Source: Actinopolymorpha alba DSM 45243 (GTDB taxonomy: Bacteria; Actinomycetota; Actinomycetes; Propionibacteriales; Actinopolymorphaceae). From it: a stretch of DNA of 64,000 nt. The translations under genes and the position numbers were made by a program. Positions 7,824-15,173 of the stretch are shown piece after piece. Positions within the stretch are counted from its first letter, which is position 1; every line of letters begins with the position of its first letter. Where the stretch lies: contig NZ_KB892757.1 in assembly GCF_000373925.1 (NCBI RefSeq), positions 40,618 to 104,617 on the forward strand, read 5' to 3'. The notes below the pieces were generated by a model, which saw only the letters and a program-made list of their open reading frames with translations, was not told where the DNA came from and did not search any database.

Positions 7824-8585
7824 TCAACTGACCGTGGGGTACTCCGGCGCCTGCTTGGTGCCGACATAGCGATGGTGCGGCCCCAGGTAGCTCATCGTCA
7901 CGGCTCGGCGCGGTGTGCCGGACGTGTTCGCGGCGCTGCCATGAATGAGCAGGCTGTGGAAGAAGATTCCCGTTCCCCGCTTCATGGGTACGGCCACGAG
8001 ATCATCACCATCGTAGCGATCTGTCGGGATCACGTAGTCGTTCTGAGTCGACACATGGGGCATCGGACCCTTGCGGTGACTTCCCTTCACCACCATGAGG
8101 CAACCGTTGTCGAGCGTGGCGTCATCGAAGGGAATCCAGCATGACCACAGAGACATCGGCTCGATCGGCCAGTACGGAGAATCCTGGTGAACGCCCTTCT
8201 CCGAGCCCACCTGGGCCGGCTTCATCAGGGCGTCGGCACGGAAGAGCCGGATGGGTTCGCCCACGATGTCACGCATCCGGTCGATGATTTCCTTGCGGGT
8301 GATCAGTTTCCGGAACAGGTCATCGTGAATGAGGCCGCCGATCTTGCGGATATCGTGACCTTTAGGTAGCTGCGGGCCGTTTGTTTCGACCATCGGCTCG
8401 CGATGGAGAGAAAGTCCCTCAGGGAGCGCGCGGGCAGTAGCCGCGAATTCTTGTAGCCGCTCCACGAAGAGACTACACTCGCCGTCCGGAATCAGCCCTT
8501 CGACGAGAAAGTATCCATCGTGCTCTGCTCGTTCGGCGAGGGTGTGCGGCGCACGATCCGGATGTGCGGGCTCTGAAATAGTCAC
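7824..8585 (-). CDS. Phytanoyl-CoA dioxygenase (PhyH) family protein
   Basis: A 253-residue Fe(II)/2-oxoglutarate-type oxygenase. The HxD pair appears in GVHQDSPYWPIEP (about residues 137-149), the distal His in FFHSLLIHGSAANTSG, and the 2-oxoglutarate-binding Arg in PRRAVTMSYLG. This set is diagnostic of the PhyH family, which hydroxylates small molecules in the cytoplasm. The GTG at 8585 was chosen because GGAGGAG lies 7 bases upstream; a longer in-frame extension reads across the intergenic palindromes and is unlikely to be real. First gene of the minus-strand trio, divergent from the tartrate dehydratase gene. Substrate unknown. Confidence 0.85.
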   Translation of the reverse strand: MTISEPAHPDRAPHTLAERAEHDGYFLVEGLIPDGECSLFVERLQEFAATARALPEGLSLHREPMVETNGPQLPKGHDIRKIGGLIHDDLFRKLITRKEIIDRMRDIVGEPIRLFRADALMKPAQVGSEKGVHQDSPYWPIEPMSLWSCWIPFDDATLDNGCLMVVKGSHRKGPMPHVSTQNDYVIPTDRYDGDDLVAVPMKRGTGIFFHSLLIHGSAANTSGTPRRAVTMSYLGPHHRYVGTKQAPEYPTVS

Positions 8586-8655
8586 GACGTGTCTCCTCCA
8601 GTCGATGCTCGCGTTGACATCACCAGTCTGCGGGCTCGCCGCTGGTTCTTGAATG

Positions 8656-8688
8656 GACAATCCTGTCGAGGTCCTGGACAAGATTGTC
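8656..8688. promoter_or_regulatory. Twin palindromic operator between divergent genes
   Basis: Two 12-base boxes lie in the 163-base divergent intergenic region: GACAATCCTGTC at 8656-8667 and GACAAGATTGTC at 8677-8688. Each is an inverted repeat. The reverse complement of the first (GACAGGATTGTC) matches the second at 11 of 12 positions. Their spacing is 21 bases centre to centre, two helical turns, as expected for cooperative dimers of a repressor. The likely targets are the tartrate dehydratase gene at 8749 and the dioxygenase operon at 8585. Which regulator binds is unknown. Confidence 0.6.
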
Positions 8689-8748
8689 ACATTGACCAAC
8701 GGCCGGATCGGGCCTTCCCACCTGGCCGACGAGCAAGAGAAGGGGCCC

Positions 8749-9921
8749 ATGAGAATTACTGACGTGAAGGTCGCCGAAGCACCGATCGGTTCGCGGTTCA
8801 GCAATGCGGTGATCGACTTCTCCCGGATGACGGTTTCCGTGATCGCCGTCGAGACGGATGTGGTGGTGGCCGGTGAGCGGGTCGTGGGATACGGCTTCAA
8901 CTCAAACGGCCGGTACGCGCAGACCGGAATCCTGACCGAGCGAGTGCTCCCTCGGCTCCGCGACGCCGCGTCCGAGGTGCTGGTCGACCCGGAGACCGGC
9001 ATCCTCGACCCGGTCACGGCCCGCGCGGTCATGATGACGAACGAAAAGCCAGGCGGCCACGGCGACCGTGCCGTCGCGGTCGGCATCGTGGACATGGCGT
9101 TGTGGGATGCCGTCGCGAAGGCGACCGGCCGGCCGCTCTACCAGGCGCTTCACGACCGTTTCAACCTGGTCGACAAGCCGGCTGAGTCGGTGTGGGTCTA
9201 TGCCGCCGGCGGCTATTACTACCCCGACGGGACGCTCGGCTCGTTGCGGGACGAGATCCGAAGCTACCTCGATCTCGGCTATCGCGATGTCAAGATCAAG
9301 ATCGGGGGAGCGTCGCTGGCGTCAGATCTCGAACGTATCGAGGGTGTTCTTGCGATCCTGCCCGACGGCTGTCGGCTGGCCGTGGATGCCAACGGCAGGT
9401 TCGATCTGCCGACCGCGCTGTCGTACGCCTCGGCGCTGTCGGCGTACGACCTGTTGTGGTACGAAGAGCCCTGTGACCCGCTGGACTATCTGAGCCATGC
9501 GGTCCTCGCCGAGGAGTATCCCGGCCGGCTCGCCACGGGTGAGAACCTCTTCGCCGTGCAGGAGGTACGCAATCTCGCCCGCCATGCCGGACTCCGGCCA
9601 CACCAGGACATCCTGCAGATGGACCCCTCGCTCAGTTACGGAGCCGCCGAATACGCCGAGATGCTTGGTTGTCTCTGCGCGCGGGGCTGGCAGGCGGCGC
9701 GGTGCTGCCCCCACGGCGGGCATCTGTACAACCTCGCGGTGGCGGCGGCCTTCGGGTTGGGCGGCTGTGAGTCCTATCCGCGGGTGTTCGAGCCGTTCGG
9801 CGGTTTCGTCGACGAGCAACCGATCGAGGACGGGCGGGTACGCCTGGCCAACGACCTTCCGGGGATCGGAATCGAAGGCAAGGCCGCCTTGCACGACCTC
9901 GTGCGCCGGCTCTTCAGGTGA
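8749..9921 (+). CDS. tarD: D(-)-tartrate dehydratase, enolase superfamily
   Basis: A 390-residue mandelate-racemase-type enolase-superfamily enzyme that should dehydrate D(-)-tartrate to oxaloacetate with Mg2+. The recognition rests on close agreement, from memory, with the characterised Bradyrhizobium enzyme: VGYGFNSNGRYAQ, MMTNEKPGGHG, YAAGGYYYP, CCPHGGH, ESYPRVFEPFGGF. Active-site residues fall at the known positions: Lys182/Lys184 (KIKIGG), metal ligands Asp213 (VDANG), Glu239 (YEE) and Glu265 (TGENLF), and His322 (PHGGH). The ATG at 8749 follows a GAGAAGGGG binding site; the frame upstream runs through operator palindromes. Transcribed alone, divergent from the dioxygenase trio. It implies that tartrate, or something turned into tartrate, is a nutrient. 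Confidence 0.88.
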   Translation: MRITDVKVAEAPIGSRFSNAVIDFSRMTVSVIAVETDVVVAGERVVGYGFNSNGRYAQTGILTERVLPRLRDAASEVLVDPETGILDPVTARAVMMTNEKPGGHGDRAVAVGIVDMALWDAVAKATGRPLYQALHDRFNLVDKPAESVWVYAAGGYYYPDGTLGSLRDEIRSYLDLGYRDVKIKIGGASLASDLERIEGVLAILPDGCRLAVDANGRFDLPTALSYASALSAYDLLWYEEPCDPLDYLSHAVLAEEYPGRLATGENLFAVQEVRNLARHAGLRPHQDILQMDPSLSYGAAEYAEMLGCLCARGWQAARCCPHGGHLYNLAVAAAFGLGGCESYPRVFEPFGGFVDEQPIEDGRVRLANDLPGIGIEGKAALHDLVRRLFR

Positions 9922-9933
9922 GAGTCCGGCGGC

Positions 9934-10857
9934 TCAGAGGCGCCTGGTCGATCCGCGGACCAGAAGCTCAGGCATCGGATCCTTGATGAGCAGGTCGGTG
10001 TCACGCGTGGGTCGGCGTTCGTCAAGGAGGAGTTGCGCGGCCTCCCGTCCGAGCTTGGCGAGCGGGAGGCGGACGACGGTGAGCGGCGGCGTGAGGTGCC
10101 CGCTGAACCATAGGCTGTGAAGCGCGACCACTGAGATGTCGTCCGGCACCTGACGGCCAGCTTCACCGAGTCCGGTGACGACACCAGCGGCCACCAGAGC
10201 GTTGGTCACCAGCACTGCCGTGATGGAGGGGAAGCCCCGCAGCAACTCGCGCGCGGCCACCGCGCCACCGGCTGGATCCCACCCACAGGAGATCTCCCAC
10301 CCCGGACGTGGCCGGATTCCTGCCTCGGAGAGCGCGTGCCGGTACGCCGTGGCCCGACGTTCTGACACGTCGGAGCCGGGCGCGCCCGCGACGAATCCGA
10401 TGCGTTCGTGTCCCAACTCGACCAGATGATTGACGGCGAGATCGACCGCGGCCTCGTCGTCAAGGTAGACGCCGGGAAGGCCGTCGCGCGGGCGGGAGTT
10501 GGTGAGGACGACCGGAACGTGCCGAGCGGCCAGAGTTACCCGATTGTCGAACCCCGCATGGCTCGCGACCTGCCAGAGCAGCCCGTCGACCCGGCCGTCA
10601 GCGGCCAGCCGGCGAAGCGCCGCCTCGTCGGTGAGGGTGTCGGCGTCGACGAGCATGAGAACGCTGCCCGCCTGGCTGGTGGCCAGCTGGGCGCCCTGGA
10701 TGATGTCGGCGTAGATGGGGCTGCTGACATCGTGAACGACCAGACCGACAACGCCCATCGTGGTGGCGCGGAGGCTGCTTGGGCGTGGCGGTGGGGCGTG
10801 GACGGGTTGGAGAGTACGCCGTGGAGGCGACAGGCGTACGGCAGCGGACCGGATCAT
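9934..10857 (-). CDS. LacI-type sugar-sensor protein lacking the DNA-binding domain
   Basis: A 307-residue protein. From about residue 34 it is a typical LacI/PurR ligand-binding half: TTMGVVGLVVHDVSSPIYADIIQGA, VDGLLWQVAS, ERIGFVAGAPGSDVSERRATAYRHAL, ITAVLVTNALVAAGVV, PPLTVVRLPLAKLGREAAQLLLD. The usual 55-60-residue N-terminal helix-turn-helix and hinge helix are absent. They are replaced by about 33 proline/arginine-rich residues that resemble nothing in the family. The ATG at 10857 overlaps the GH29 stop (ATGA), so the short form is translationally coupled. None of the three frames upstream shows a HTH. It is either a decayed repressor or a DNA-binding-free sensor; the C-terminal half is intact. 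Confidence 0.75.
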   Translation of the reverse strand: MIRSAAVRLSPPRRTLQPVHAPPPRPSSLRATTMGVVGLVVHDVSSPIYADIIQGAQLATSQAGSVLMLVDADTLTDEAALRRLAADGRVDGLLWQVASHAGFDNRVTLAARHVPVVLTNSRPRDGLPGVYLDDEAAVDLAVNHLVELGHERIGFVAGAPGSDVSERRATAYRHALSEAGIRPRPGWEISCGWDPAGGAVAARELLRGFPSITAVLVTNALVAAGVVTGLGEAGRQVPDDISVVALHSLWFSGHLTPPLTVVRLPLAKLGREAAQLLLDERRPTRDTDLLIKDPMPELLVRGSTRRL

Positions 10858-12335
10858 GGCGTGAAGCCTCCCTCGTCGATGCGCAGGACGAGCGGTTGGA
10901 GCCAGGACTGCTGGGGCGGCAGGCTGATCTCCAGCGCTCGCTCTGTCCTGACCCACCGCAAGGGGTCCTTGACGCCAACCACCTCCACCCTGGCGGGATC
11001 GCTGGCCAGCAGGCCGGCCGCCCGCCCCAGCGAGGTGAGGCGCACGGTCTGGTCGTGGGGTTCACCGAGCACGATCGCGTACACACTGCCGTCCTTCGCG
11101 GTGAAGCGAACATCCTCACCGGTGTAAGGGAGGTCGGCCTCGGGGAAGCGGTCGCCATTGCGCTCACCCGTGGTCGAGCCCTCGCCGTAGACCTTCCAGG
11201 GACGGCTGCCGTAGATCGCCTCGCCGTTATGGCGCAGCCAGGCCCCGATCTCCTCCAGTATCGCGACTTCCCGCGCGTCGATGGTGCCGTCGGGGCGCTG
11301 GGGAACGCTGAGGAGGAGACTGCCGTTCTTGCTCACAACATCGACCAGCATCTGAAGGACCTGTCGAGCGCTCTTGTAGGGCAGGTCCTTCTCGTAGAAC
11401 CAATGACCAAGACAGGTGTCCATCTGCCACGGACGATCCCGCATGTCCACGAGCAGGTTGCGCTCGACGTCGAGGGTCACCCCGCCGGTGTCCGAATCGA
11501 CCAACTGCTTGATGGTCGCGATCAGCCGCGATCGGTCGCCGTGCCAGAGACGGCTGTGCTCGTGCATGCGGTGCAGGAGTTCGGCGCCAGCATCAGTTGG
11601 CGGCCTCGTCTCGCAGATACTGCCGCTGGCAAAGGGGAGTCGGGAGTCGTCGAAGTAGACGAACTCCGGACGGTAACGCGTGAAGGCATCCCAGACCCGA
11701 CGATAGAAGTCGGCGACGACGTCGGGATCCGGCGGCTCGTCGCCTCGACGCGAACGCCCGTAGAGTTTCGCCGGGTCGAGACCATCCCACCACCGCCCAG
11801 CACCATCGGCCGCCGTGAGGTGACCATCGTAAGGAACGCCAGGAAGCGGGCCGTCCTGGTCGGCGCCGAACGCCACGTCCAACAACTGCCACGACCAGTT
11901 GGCATGGAAGCTGAGACCGAAGGGCAGGTTGTGACGACGGGCGGCCCTGGCCCATTCCTCCACCACGTCGCGCTTCGGGCCGACATTGACGGAATTCCAC
12001 GGCTGATGAAGGGAATTCCACAGGTCGAAGTTGTCGATGTGGTTGGCGAGTGAGACGAAGTATCTCGCTCCGGCGCGGACGTAGAGGTCCATCAGGGCGT
12101 CAGGATCCCAGCGTTCGGCAGTCCATGCGCGGCAGATGTCCTTGTGGCCGAACTCCGAAGGGTGGCCGAAGCGTTCCTCATGCGTCCGCCGCCGGGACGG
12201 CCCGAGGGCATCTGGCTTCTCCGCGTCAGGACTGAGGTAGAGCCGGCGCGCGTACCAGTCACCACGCATCGGAACGGACTGCGGACCCCAGTGCGCCCAG
12301 ATCCCGAACTTCGCGTCCTCGAACCATCTCGACAT
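10854..12335 (-). CDS. GH29-family alpha-L-fucosidase, probably intracellular
   Basis: A 493-residue glycoside hydrolase of family GH29, which releases terminal L-fucose with retention. Landmarks: WFEDAKFGIWAHWGPQSVP at the N-terminus, LYVRAGARYFVSLANHIDNFDLWNS, FGLSFHANWSWQ, then FVYFDDSRLPF (likely containing the nucleophile Asp region), VVSKNGSLLLSVPQRPDGTI and a C-terminal beta domain with EEIGAWLRHNGEAIYGSRPW. There is no signal peptide, so it probably acts on imported oligosaccharides. The ATG at 12335 was preferred because GGAAGGA lies 8 bases upstream; an in-frame start at 12416 would add 27 residues unlike the family. Fucose is a component of rhamnogalacturonan and xyloglucan side chains. 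Confidence 0.88.
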   Translation of the reverse strand: MSRWFEDAKFGIWAHWGPQSVPMRGDWYARRLYLSPDAEKPDALGPSRRRTHEERFGHPSEFGHKDICRAWTAERWDPDALMDLYVRAGARYFVSLANHIDNFDLWNSLHQPWNSVNVGPKRDVVEEWARAARRHNLPFGLSFHANWSWQLLDVAFGADQDGPLPGVPYDGHLTAADGAGRWWDGLDPAKLYGRSRRGDEPPDPDVVADFYRRVWDAFTRYRPEFVYFDDSRLPFASGSICETRPPTDAGAELLHRMHEHSRLWHGDRSRLIATIKQLVDSDTGGVTLDVERNLLVDMRDRPWQMDTCLGHWFYEKDLPYKSARQVLQMLVDVVSKNGSLLLSVPQRPDGTIDAREVAILEEIGAWLRHNGEAIYGSRPWKVYGEGSTTGERNGDRFPEADLPYTGEDVRFTAKDGSVYAIVLGEPHDQTVRLTSLGRAAGLLASDPARVEVVGVKDPLRWVRTERALEISLPPQQSWLQPLVLRIDEGGFTP

Positions 12336-12510
12336 CGCGCCTGTCCTTCCGTCGCGGTCGGAAGCGGCGAGTCTTCCCCGCTCGGCCATGCGAGCAACGC
12401 TCACACGTTTGATCACGAGATTAGGACTGTGCCGGGAACGCGTTCAAGGCGTCGCCGGCGGCCGGCGCCGGACAACCGTGGGCGCGTCACGGGTCTGCGG
12501 GAAACGTCTC

Positions 12511-12675
12511 TGGTATGCCGCAAGGTTTCGACACCTTGGACCGCCCTCCTGGCCGGGGGCGGTCCTGAGCAAGGCGGAGAGTGAGTCTCCGGAAACCTGG
12601 GGTTGACTCAGACGTACCACCGAAGCAAACTGCCGGCATACCGCCGGCATGCATCATCTGGTATGCCGCCAGCAT
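12511..12675. promoter_or_regulatory. Operator cluster (three TGGYATGCC-type sites) ahead of the pectate lyase
   Basis: The 463-base gap between the fucosidase start (12335) and the pectate lyase start (12799) holds no gene. It contains three copies of one motif. TGGTATGCCGCAAG is at 12511-12524. A reverse-strand copy lies in 12631-12650, whose reverse complement is ATGCCGGCGGTATGCCGGCA. TGGTATGCCGCCAGCAT is at 12659-12675. Similar sites occur at 19974, 20842 and 20976 around the pectinesterase, GntR and aldolase genes. A GntR/FCD regulator is encoded at 20038-20772, and its family often binds TGGTATACCA-like palindromes. The pattern suggests a small pectin regulon. A further inverted repeat, CCGCCC/GGGCGG, spans 12541-12562. 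Confidence 0.6.
12603..12631 (+). promoter_or_regulatory. Candidate promoter of the pectate lyase gene
   Basis: TTGACT (12603-12608) is followed after 17 bases by CAAACT (12626-12631), a weak -10 match. The ten bases GGGTTGACTC around the -35 are repeated exactly ahead of the aldolase gene at 20931-20940. The second operator begins at the -10 box, which fits repression by blocking polymerase. Confidence 0.4.
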
Positions 12676-12798
12676 TTGGCCGCGGGGGACGTTCCATCAC
12701 TTGCGCCGACCGCATGCGTTCGACCGTCCTTGCTGTGCCGTTGACGCAGGAAGCACGGACTTCTTCAACAGTGCTGAGGTGCACGAAAGGAGCCCAGG

Positions 12799-15114
12799 AT
12801 GACTGGGACCGCACAGCAGGAGGACCAACCGCAGGGAATGACCCGGCGTAACTTCGTCAAGTCCAGTGCACTGGTGAGCCCGGCCGCGATGCTCGTCGCC
12901 GGGCAGGTGACACCGGCCTTGGCCGAGCCACCCGGCCCGACGTCGAAGCCATTGTCCAAACCATTGCGTAAGGCGACTGCGCTGACGGGTACGATCCCTG
13001 CCTTCCCTGGTGCCGAAGGTGGTGGCAAGTACGTCACCGGCGGTCGGGGTTGCGAGGTCTATGAGGTCACGAACCTCAACGACTCAGGTCCAGGGTCCTT
13101 GCGGGACGCGGTTTCGACCGACAACCGCACCGTCGTTTTCCGGGTGTCGGGCAACATCGACATCAATGGCGGGCTCGATGTCCTCGGGTCCAACATCACC
13201 ATCGCCGGCCAGACGGCGCCGGGTTACGGGATCAGCGTCAACCAGAACGAGTTCCAGATCAAAGGTGACAACGTCATTGTCCGCTACCTGAGGTTTCGCG
13301 GCGGAGACCCGCTCGGCACACCGATCGACACGTTTGGCTTCCGGGGCCGCAACGGCGTGATCATCGACCACTGCTCGATGAGCTGGGGTGTCGACGAGAC
13401 CTGTTCGCCGTACGGCAACACCAACGTCACTATCCAGTGGTGCATCATCTCCGAAGGCCTGGCCCAGTCGGTGCACGACAAGGGTTTGCATGGCTTTGGC
13501 GGATTGTGGGGCGGCGACAACGTCACCTACCACCACAACCTCCTGATCCACCAGGGCGGTCGCAACCCGAGGTTCAGTTTCACCGAAGACATGATGCTCT
13601 TTGTCGACCACCGCAACAACATCATCTACAACCATGGATACACCTCGTGCTACGGCGGCGAGTGGGCCAACGGCGTTCATCTTCGCGACAACTACTACAA
13701 GCCCGGGCCCAACACATTGTCAGATATCGCACCCGTGATCGTCGCACCGGGTCGTTTGGGCCAGTGGTACGTCGACGGGAACGTCGTCGAGGGACATCCG
13801 GACGTGACCGCCGACAACCGTCTCGGGATCGAGGAGACGGTGGGCGGGATCACCCTGCTGTCTGACCCCATGAAGTTCCCGAACGAGATCACCGCGCAGT
13901 CCGCTCAACAAGCCTACGAGTCGGTTCTCAACAACGTGGGTGCCATCCTCCCGCGCCGCGATGCGGTCGACGCCCGTTTGATCAACGAGGTCCGCACCGG
14001 CACGGGCCGCATGATCAACTCGCAGAAGGAAGTCGGTGGCTGGCCGCCGATTCCGACTGCCGAGCCACCGGTCGACACAGACCACGACGGGATGCCGGAC
14101 GACTGGGAGATCGCGCACAAGCTGGATCCAGCGAATCCCGCCGATGGCAGCGAGGTGAAAGGCGGCAACAACGGTTACACAAACCTGGAGGTCTATCTGA
14201 ACTCCATCGGTCCGGCCGTCTCGACGGGCAATCCCACCGTCAAAGTGACCCGGCCTCGGATCGACCAGGTGTTCGCCACCCAGAACCCCACGCAGGAGAT
14301 CACCATCGAGGCGGCGGCGGCCGCGGACAAAGGCGTGAACATCACCAAGGTGGAGTTCTATGCCGGTGACCAGAAACTCGGTGAGTCGACGGCCGCTCCC
14401 TATTCGTTCGTCTGGCCGAACGCACCCGCCGGTACGCATTTCCTGACCGCGCGGGCCACCGACAGCGTGGGGAGTTCCACCACCTCCAGTTGCGTGCCTG
14501 TCCACGTCAACGCCACAACCGCGGTCACACCGTGGCAGGCGCGTGACATCGGGAACGTGCCGGTCCCGGGCGCGGTCTCGCTGGTCAACAACGTCTTCAC
14601 GGTCAGGGGATCGGGCAAGATCAAGGGCCGGTCGGCTTCGTTCTTCTACGTCTACCAGCCGATCACCGTCTCCAGCGACGACATCGTGGAGATCTACGTC
14701 AAGATCGACAGCCTGAGCCGGGTCTACGAAGGCAACTTCGCCGGTGTCATGCTCCGCGAGAATCTCACCCCAGATTCGCCGTACTTCGCGGCCGGGATCA
14801 TCATCGAAGGTGGCAGCCTCAAGGGCCATGTGAGCCGGATCGCGCGCTACGGAAACGAGGTGAGCATCAGTCCGTATCCCTGGGACGACAGTCTTCTGAG
14901 CAAGAAGCCCTACTACATCAGGGTCACCAAGCGGGGCTTCGAACTGTCCGCCGAGCTGTCCTCGGACTCGCTCCAGTGGACGCGGATCGGCTACGAGCGC
15001 ATCGACATGCCGGACAAGATCCACGTCGGGCTCGCGGTGGATGGCAACAAGCAGGACAACGACGTGGCCTACTACTCCACGGCGAAGTTCAGCCAGGTGC
15101 GTATCCGGTACTAG
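12799..15114 (+). CDS. Secreted polysaccharide lyase family 1 pectate lyase, multidomain, Tat-exported
   Basis: A 771-residue exported enzyme. A Tat signal with TRRNFVKS (Arg16-Arg17) and a cleavage-type ALA near residue 42 precede the lyase. The right-handed beta-helix domain (about 55-420) shows AFPGAEGGGKYVTGGRG, EVTNLNDSGPGSLRDAVS, ITIAGQTAPGYGI, VIVRYLRFRGGD and VIIDHCSMSWGVDE, typical of the bacterial PL1 group that cuts polygalacturonate by beta-elimination with Ca2+. Then follow a calcium-binding type DTDHDGMPDDWE motif at about 426, an Ig-like domain (about 478-575) and a C-terminal concanavalin-like domain (about 580-771). AAAGGAG precedes the ATG. It is the only clearly secreted glycan enzyme here, so it probably starts pectin attack outside the cell. 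Confidence 0.92.
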   Translation: MTGTAQQEDQPQGMTRRNFVKSSALVSPAAMLVAGQVTPALAEPPGPTSKPLSKPLRKATALTGTIPAFPGAEGGGKYVTGGRGCEVYEVTNLNDSGPGSLRDAVSTDNRTVVFRVSGNIDINGGLDVLGSNITIAGQTAPGYGISVNQNEFQIKGDNVIVRYLRFRGGDPLGTPIDTFGFRGRNGVIIDHCSMSWGVDETCSPYGNTNVTIQWCIISEGLAQSVHDKGLHGFGGLWGGDNVTYHHNLLIHQGGRNPRFSFTEDMMLFVDHRNNIIYNHGYTSCYGGEWANGVHLRDNYYKPGPNTLSDIAPVIVAPGRLGQWYVDGNVVEGHPDVTADNRLGIEETVGGITLLSDPMKFPNEITAQSAQQAYESVLNNVGAILPRRDAVDARLINEVRTGTGRMINSQKEVGGWPPIPTAEPPVDTDHDGMPDDWEIAHKLDPANPADGSEVKGGNNGYTNLEVYLNSIGPAVSTGNPTVKVTRPRIDQVFATQNPTQEITIEAAAAADKGVNITKVEFYAGDQKLGESTAAPYSFVWPNAPAGTHFLTARATDSVGSSTTSSCVPVHVNATTAVTPWQARDIGNVPVPGAVSLVNNVFTVRGSGKIKGRSASFFYVYQPITVSSDDIVEIYVKIDSLSRVYEGNFAGVMLRENLTPDSPYFAAGIIIEGGSLKGHVSRIARYGNEVSISPYPWDDSLLSKKPYYIRVTKRGFELSAELSSDSLQWTRIGYERIDMPDKIHVGLAVDGNKQDNDVAYYSTAKFSQVRIRY

Positions 15115-15129
15115 CCGGGGAAACCACGA

Positions 15130-15167
15130 GGAGGCCGGGCCCGGCGCATCCGCGGGGCCCGGCCTCC
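15130..15167. terminator. Bidirectional terminator hairpin between convergent genes
   Basis: Perfect 13-base arms (GGAGGCCGGGCCC at 15130-15142 and its complement at 15155-15167) with a 12-base loop lie in the 59-base gap between the ends of the pectate lyase (+) and GH127 (-) genes. There is no strong T tract on either side, as is common in high-GC terminators. Confidence 0.75.
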
Positions 15168-15173
15168 ACCGGG

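Noticed and set aside
10855-10956. A longer start for the LacI-like protein that might restore the HTH
   Set aside because: All three frames upstream were read; none gives a helix-turn-helix, and the extension overlaps the fucosidase end.
12336-12416. Longer N-terminus for the GH29 fucosidase
   Set aside because: The added residues do not look like the family or a signal peptide, and a good ribosome site stands before the inner ATG at 12335.
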